Of a DNA stretch of 64,000 nucleotides, positions 58,313 through 64,000 are shown piece by piece. The first letter of the stretch is position 1; every line of letters starts with the position of its first letter. The notes below the pieces were generated by a model. It was not told the DNA's origin. It made no database searches and was given only the letters and a program-made list of their open reading frames with translations. The DNA lies in contig BQMF02000778.1 of NCBI GenBank assembly GCA_027922465.2, positions 1 through 64,000 on the forward strand. Direction: 5' to 3'. A program made the position numbers and the translations under genes. The DNA is from Turritopsis dohrnii (lineage: Eukaryota > Cnidaria > Hydrozoa > Anthoathecata > Oceaniidae).

Positions 58313-58768
58313 GTCAAAAAAAGTACCGGTGTTTCACAAGAAATATCTTTAGATTGAATAAATATTATTCAGGAAATACAGATTCGCAGGCCCATTAGTG
58401 CCTCTATGAATCGCTCGTAATTATAAGTCCTAACTTAAGCTTCTAGAGCTCCATAGTGTCGGTTTTCTTTTGTTACTTCTTAGTGTCGTTTTTATTTCAT
58501 TACTTCTTAGTGTCGGTTATTTTCGTTACTTCTTAGTGTCGGTTATTTTCGTTACTACTTTGTGTCGGGTTTTGTTTTTTTTGTTACTTCTTAGTGTCGT
58601 TTTTCTTTCGTTACTTCTTTTTTTCTCCTCAACCAAATTAAAAAAGTGATATACTAAAATATAGGTAAAAGATTCCTCTATTCAGAAATAAAAATAGCTA
58701 CCTTTCATAATTATTCAATCAAAAAATATTTTTTGTGAAACAGCAGTACTTTTTTTTGACTTACCCGG
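58305..58768. mobile_element. TA-flanked MITE with CCGGGTGAGTCAAAAA ends
   Basis: CCGGGTGAGTCAAAAAAAGT on the left is matched by the inverted CCGGGTAAGTCAAAAAAAAG on the right. TA lies on both sides (58303-58304, 58769-58770), as in Tc1/mariner-type insertion. It interrupts the zinc-finger-like frame. Confidence 0.78.
58455..58620 (+). repeat. Minisatellite inside the MITE
   Basis: Six imperfect 26-36 bp units with core TTACTTCTTAGTGTCG. Confidence 0.8.
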
Positions 58769-58810
58769 TATATTTCCTGAATTTGCAACACGAGTATCGA
58801 CTCAAAGTAA

Positions 58811-59015
58811 ACCCATTCAAATTCACAAGGTTCATGTAACAACACATGACAAAGAGGATTTCCCTGTGTGTTATAGCAAATGACGTCATTATGTGCCGTG
58901 TTTGAAATCTTTCTCCTTGGTAAAGTTGTAACAAGGTGTAACAAGATGTAACAACGTGTAACAACGTGTAACAAGCTCATTCAAATTCACAGGGTAAATG
59001 TAACAAGACCTGACG
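58811..59015 (+). repeat. Direct repeat and TGTAACAA(C/G)G array
   Basis: CATTCAAATTCACA(A/G)GGT occurs at about 58,816 and 58,979. Between them are five copies of a 10-11 bp GTGTAACAA unit at about 58,926-58,974. Confidence 0.65.
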
Positions 59016-60740
59016 TTAGTGGGTTTGTCGTTTTCCGGTATTAGAGTGTTAAAAAGTGAGGTATCGAATTCTCATTTTTTTTAATTGGCACCACCAGACC
59101 TATTGCCGACCTGTTTTAACGAGTCTCTGAATGATTAACTGTTGTTCATAATTAAAAGGGAGGGGTTGTGAATTGTTAGTTGCTCGCTGAAAAGCTATTT
59201 TACCCGTATTCTCGTTGGGGGAAATCTTAATGCACCTTCGCAAGGGTTTTAATTTTCTCCTTCGTTTGAAGCTTCGTTACAAGTATGTGGAACATTAAAC
59301 CAAACCATCTCTGTGATGTCCAGTAAGGACAAACAACCATGCATCGTATAAATGACTAGATCCACTCCAACCAACGCTTTTGCACATTTCATAAATTGTG
59401 GCACATTTCATCTTCCAGGTTATCCGCCAAGAAGCTTTATTCCAGCAATAAAGCTACGTTTATTTGCTGTCTTTAAGATCAATTGCATTTAATTCCATAA
59501 CGCGTTTCCCATAGCATTCGTACAGCACGCACAAGTTACATAGTGACAATCGATATACTAATATATGCTTTTGAAACATTTTTTAAAGTCTTGTTTTTCA
59601 TACTCTTTTGAACTTTGTATTCTGGTGACATTCTGCTATTTCATCAAACTTGCTTCCGGAAACAGGAACACTTTTTCTCTTTCTTTTTCTTTTTTTTTTT
59701 TCTTTTTCTCTTCTCTTATATATTTTCCGATTATTATTTTGATTTGTTGTTCAATAATTACAGCTTGATTACAGTGTTTTGAAACACGCTGTATGAATCG
59801 CAGATAAAACTAATTACTCACCTAAGGGAAACAAAACTTTCAATTTAAAAATGATAAGAACGATGGCTTCAAAGGAACATTTTAACTATACAGTAAGTTC
59901 AAATGTTGTTGCTGTTTTTGTCGGTTGGTTTAGAATACTTTTCGTTCTTTTTCTGCATTTCTCAAATTATGGATCTTTATACATCTTCTTGACAAAGAGC
60001 TGTATAATAATTTTATATGGGTATGTCAGAACAGGTTCATTAATGACAAAAAGAATGACAATAATAATGATGACTTTTGATTATCAAAGTGAGACTGTTT
60101 TGACAAAGGGTTGTATCTATTACAGTAAGAAATGCCCTCAATCGTGTCGTATCGTATCGTATCGTATTAATCGTAATTTCACTTAAACTATCTTTACACT
60201 ACATGAAATTGATAATTTATGTAGCAGCTAGATTTACAATTCTTAACCCTTCTTTACACCAAGCAAAGTTTATTCAAAAGGTCTTGATTTGTTTTGAATT
60301 CATTTTACAACTCAGCGAAATTCCTTATATTCTAACAAATAGCAAAATTGTATTAACTCGAATTAATCTTTATGCCAGACAATGAAAGCACGACACAATG
60401 TGTTTCAAGTATTAAGTTGTATTGTCACGCTCGATTGGTCGTTTTAGGATGCTTTCAATCAGTAGATATAAGATAATCTCCTTACTAACCAGCTTAAAGA
60501 AAGTATTTTTCAGAAAACTAATGTATCCTTTCGCTCGTGCATTCGTTACTAATCAAATATATCAAAGTTGTGGTTTAACATGCAGTTCTTCTAATCGACC
60601 AAGTTAGTGGTGTGAACCTTGTTGAATTTATTTCGGTCAGTGAGGGTACATCAGGCTATCGTTTTTATTTTTATTTTATCAGATACATCAGATATTAACT
60701 GTCTTGTGTTTTTCTAATTATATACTTACGTTATCGTTTA
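59016..60740. other. Intergenic, no gene seen
   Basis: AT-rich. A (CGTAT)n tract lies near 60,146-60,166. The 111-codon frame at 59,851-60,186 is hydrophobic in its middle (FVGWFRILFVLFLHF) but its end is microsatellite, and I do not call it. Confidence 0.4.
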
Positions 60741-60985
60741 AAACTTTGTCGGCCGAAATCGATGAATTTTTGGCGGGGTGACGAAAATTTTACTGACGAA
60801 AATTTGTACCGACCAATATTTTTAACCGACGAATCGTGCATTGTTAGTTTGGTTGCATTAATTTTGTTTTATCGCGTCCAAATACGCACGCCTTACAGGT
60901 CTTACGGTTTAAATTATTCGTCGGACGAAAATTTTTGGCCAAGTGACGAAAATTTGTACCGACAAAGATTTTACCGACTACCGAT
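60741..60985. repeat. GACGAAAATTT(T/G) repeat cluster
   Basis: TGACGAAAATTTGTACCGAC occurs twice (about 60,791 and 60,950). Related GGACGAAAATTTTTGGCC and GCCGAAAT phrases surround it. Probably a decayed inverted-repeat element. Confidence 0.45.
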
Positions 60986-61065
60986 TTATTGTGTATATCT
61001 GAGGTTGCATGATGTTGATATCTTCAAAATAGAAAGTATGGCTTAACAAGCATCCTTCACTAACA

Positions 61066-61380
61066 AGCATGCTTCACTAATATCTAAGGAGGCCCTTCCA
61101 TGGTTGGGACCGACCGCCAGGAAAATTTTTGGATTTTTAGCCCTCTACATTGGCTAAAACTGCCTTTCCGAAAATCAATTTTAAACAACAAGAAATCTGT
61201 ACTTGCGTCAAATATAAGTGTATTTTCAAACAATAAGACTATCGTTTCGAGTTCAAATGAAGTACATGAGAAAAGTATTACAAAAGAATATGGAAAAAAG
61301 TAGTAAATGTTTTACGCATTAAAGTGTCCGAAAATGTTTATTCTTGTTTCCCATTTGTCAATGATCTCATGTAATATAAA
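61066..61380 (+). mobile_element. Truncated copy of the 50.7 kb element
   Basis: AATATCTAAGGAGGCCC, CATGGTTGGG and GGCTAAAACTGC follow the same order as at 50,789-51,090. The CAGTGCCG ends are missing. Confidence 0.7.
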
Positions 61381-61895
61381 AATACAACATTAGAAATCCT
61401 TTAAAATTACTTTTATTGCCTAGCTGTATCATTTAGCTTTCAGTCACAAGTTATTTTGTTGAGTTGTCAATTTTTTTAAAAGAAAGTTATGGGCGTTTTT
61501 ATTTGAGAAAAAACATGACTTATTCACACACGAATGCCGTTATGCTCCCATAAACACCTTTTCAACGGTTACCTCAGCACTTTTTTAACTAAAGAAAATG
61601 TTGCCATTCAAAGTGTCATTGGGGCGTATTTAGCTGTAGAGCAATTGGGCTACATGATGGCGGCATAAGTCGCCCTACAACTTGTAATGTCCTCTTCACA
61701 CTTACCATGTTACATTGTCCACCCTTAAGGATGAAAACATCGCTTACATTGAGTTTCGTTTTGAGAGTGATATTATACCATTGAGATCAACTTTGGTATG
61801 ATTAAAACCCCTAACACAACCCCTCAAGACAACTTCCCAGTTAAATGTGAATTTCGATTTTATTTTAGTAAATAAGAAGAAATGCCATTATCGAA
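61381..61895 (+). other. Upstream region of glycosyltransferase 2
   Basis: No TATA box or gene is clear. An out-of-frame ATG at 61882, just before the chosen start at 61896, opens a short overlapping frame. If transcribed, it could lower initiation at the main start. Confidence 0.4.
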
Positions 61896-63044
61896 ATGTT
61901 TATTCGTAAAAGTTCTGTTGTCTTCTTCATTATTGCTGGCGCCATTTTGCTGACAATCAAGAACGCAGGGGTTCGACTTCAACTTCGTTACTATGCCAAC
62001 ACACCTTTACGGGAAATTCTGAAAACTCACACATTGTTGGTTACCACAATAATTTTTGGAAACGGTACAAGGGGAAAAAATGTCTATAATGGCAGCTTTC
62101 CGATCGTCTCTTTTTCCAAATCAAAATGCCACGACGGAGGGCTTCGAATCGCCCTGGTCACACTTCTCACGGGTAAAAGGTATATGAATGACGTAGTCTA
62201 CAATGCACTGCAGTCTGTTCGGTGTTACGCTCAAATGAGAGGCTACAAACTTTATCAAATTCAATACGAAAATGGAAAATACGTCAGAGGACTGGATGAT
62301 ACTAGTATTCTTGACAAGTGCCAATGCGGTCAAATCATGGTATCTAGACATTGCATCATCGCACACCTTCTGGCGCGTTATGATTACATCGTTCATTTGG
62401 ATGCCGATTCGGGCGTTATAAATCCTAGCCACTGTTTCGAAGAATATATTACGCCCGGTATAGATGTGTTTCTGTTGGAAAGAGTTCATTCCGGTGAAAT
62501 TCAGGCCGGACATTACATCGTCAAAAACACGACATACGCGCGTGATTTTTTACTGAAATGGTATGAACTAAGTAAAGGATCTGTGGACAATGCTGTGTTG
62601 GTCAAGAACGTGTTCCCTTCTTTGGTGTTGAAGAAACACCAGCACGAAATATGCTTGAAGCTGAAAAATTATTTTGCTTTCGTTCGCTGTGTCAGGAATT
62701 TCATGAACGGTACACGAGTCTTTCCAGAGGTGCGGGTGTATAGAAGGGCGCATGCTTTCGTAAGGGATGGCTGGGTGACCAAATTCAAGTGGTCGGAAAA
62801 GGACTTCCTATTGCACGCCATGAAGAGGCAGGACGATGTGCTGTTCACACGAAAACTGAACGTGTCCGACTGTAGTGATGGTTCATGGAAGATACCGATC
62901 AAAAAGGAACATTATGCTGACTTGGCAAAAATGAAAGTTATCTGGAAAACCGTTGATTTTGACGCCACGAGAAATGGTTTGGGTATCGGGAAAACCGACA
63001 TATCGGAATGTTGGCCGGATTGTCCGGATAATCTAAAGGCATGA
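61896..63044 (+). CDS. DUF273-type glycosyltransferase 2, type II membrane protein
   Basis: 382 codons, single exon, paralogue of the gene at 43,976. The anchor SSVVFFIIAGAILLTI (about residues 6-21) is followed by a stem of about 50 residues. The catalytic domain has IALVTLLTGKRYM, ALQSVRCYAQMRGYKLYQIQ, RHCIIAHLLARYDYIVHLDA with D169-A-D171, GVINPSHCFEEYI, and EIQAGHYIVKNT. SVDNAVLVKNVF holds the DNx motif, and the C-terminus has CWPDCP. Outside the core the two genes differ widely in both protein and codon use. In 62,378-62,567 they are nearly identical, pointing to gene conversion. Substrate unknown; likely Golgi or ER. Confidence 0.87.
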   Translation: MFIRKSSVVFFIIAGAILLTIKNAGVRLQLRYYANTPLREILKTHTLLVTTIIFGNGTRGKNVYNGSFPIVSFSKSKCHDGGLRIALVTLLTGKRYMNDVVYNALQSVRCYAQMRGYKLYQIQYENGKYVRGLDDTSILDKCQCGQIMVSRHCIIAHLLARYDYIVHLDADSGVINPSHCFEEYITPGIDVFLLERVHSGEIQAGHYIVKNTTYARDFLLKWYELSKGSVDNAVLVKNVFPSLVLKKHQHEICLKLKNYFAFVRCVRNFMNGTRVFPEVRVYRRAHAFVRDGWVTKFKWSEKDFLLHAMKRQDDVLFTRKLNVSDCSDGSWKIPIKKEHYADLAKMKVIWKTVDFDATRNGLGIGKTDISECWPDCPDNLKA

Positions 63045-64000
63045 TATAGGTAATGCAATGAATTCCGTTTCAAATCAACAGCCGTATTGAAAAAGCGAGG
63101 TTGAAACTTTTCAATAATCGAGACAAACGATCCTGGGTCATATGTTAACTCAGTTCCTAAACTTATAACATTGAATTTTGGCGGGAAAAGTTGACAGGTG
63201 AAGGTCATGCGCAATAACTTTCCCCATCTTCCCCGCATACCCTTAAAGAATTGTTGTTCTGCATTTTTAGAATTTTTTTATCAATTACATTATCTCGCTT
63301 CAAGTCTTCTCAATTTTTACGTTCTTTTGCACTTTATTTTATTGATCATAAATGTTTTTGAATTTTAAGACGTCTTGTCTTTTTAGCATGCATATGTCAT
63401 TATTATTCCAATTTTTAAAAAAATCGACAATGACGACAATGACATGAAAGGGATTTATATATTTATATTTTAGCCGGAGTTGATGGAATGAATATTCCTC
63501 TCATACCATTGAATTTTTTAATTTGTATATTTTGGATCAGTTTGTCTCGTGCTTTCTAAGAGCAGAAGGTCCCGCGCACATCCAACACTACTGCAAGAAA
63601 GCAATCCAAAGCAACAAAGACATCTGAAAATACCAACGACTAACAAAAACCAAAGAATTTTCGCATGCATTTCATAATCTTATTTCCGTTGTATTTGTAA
63701 AAGTTTGGTGTTTTAAGAAAATGTTTTTGATGTGCGAAGTGTCGAACAATCCTTTTAGCAAGCGTTTCGGCAAATCTTTTTATAGATTAAAGTCAGAAGG
63801 AATTAAAATCTGTTTTCAGTTCACAACTCCATGCATATTTCTTCGCTTTTTACAATTCCTGACTTGTTGATGATAAAGGTACAGTTTAAACACATTTCTC
63901 ATGAACCTGTGTTTTGATTTTTGAACATTCCCATGAAAGCGTTCAATGCTTTCTGTAAAATAGCGTTTGCAACTAACAGGATCTCTTCGTCCCACCACGT
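63045..64000. other. Downstream of glycosyltransferase 2, no gene seen
   Basis: AT-rich. A minus-strand frame open to the window edge (63,816-63,998; VGRRDPVSCKRYFTESIERF) may be part of something beyond the window, but I do not recognise it. Confidence 0.35.

Overview
The window is a nuclear segment of an invertebrate animal genome. It is AT-rich, has short GT-AG introns and a metazoan cadherin gene, carries an insect/cnidarian-style mix of DNA transposons, and includes a CCCTAA-type telomere-like tract. The combination of DUF273-type glycosyltransferases, P2X7-tail/THAP elements, HIRAN-like relics and GACGTC-rich elements reminds me most of Cnidaria (perhaps Hydrozoa) or another early-branching animal. 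That placement is inference; the sequence does not settle it.

1-17,854 (+): the 3' part of one very large cadherin gene. It has 27 visible exons, about 4,150 codons and about 35 cadherin (EC) repeats. All EC-region introns are phase 0 and fall at the same point of the repeat. Exons 11-16 and 17-22 are two copies of one eight-EC block. The protein has no transmembrane segment. It ends in a cysteine-containing domain I do not recognise, followed by an approximately 440-residue tail of alternating poly-Asp and Gly/Lys blocks.

17,855-43,700: repeat-rich, gene-poor DNA. It holds a TTAA-flanked element with CGCGAAA repeats (18.8-19.4 kb) and a tandem array of seven ~1.2 kb units (19.8-30.25 kb). 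One array unit is split by a 1.9 kb TTAA-flanked transposon with two convergent genes, one P2X7-tail-like and one a broken THAP gene. Further on are a DDE-integrase transposon nested in another element (30.8-32.9 kb), PHD and HIRAN relics, a 2.7 kb GACGTC-rich element (36.5-39.2 kb), two inverted copies of a ~0.8 kb element, and nested MITEs around a telomere-like repeat (42 kb).

43,976-45,061 and 61,896-63,044 (+): two intact single-exon type II membrane glycosyltransferase paralogues of DUF273 type, about 17 kb apart. They are well diverged except for a ~190 bp tract over the DxD catalytic core that is almost identical in DNA, which points to gene conversion. Between them lies a transposon graveyard: Tigger/pogo-like pieces, a LINE reverse-transcriptase fragment, MITEs, and a zinc-finger-like ORF cut by a MITE.

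The only genes that look intact and host-encoded are the cadherin (5' end outside the window) and the two glycosyltransferases. All three are predicted to act in the secretory pathway or at the cell surface, but nothing in the sequence shows that they work together.
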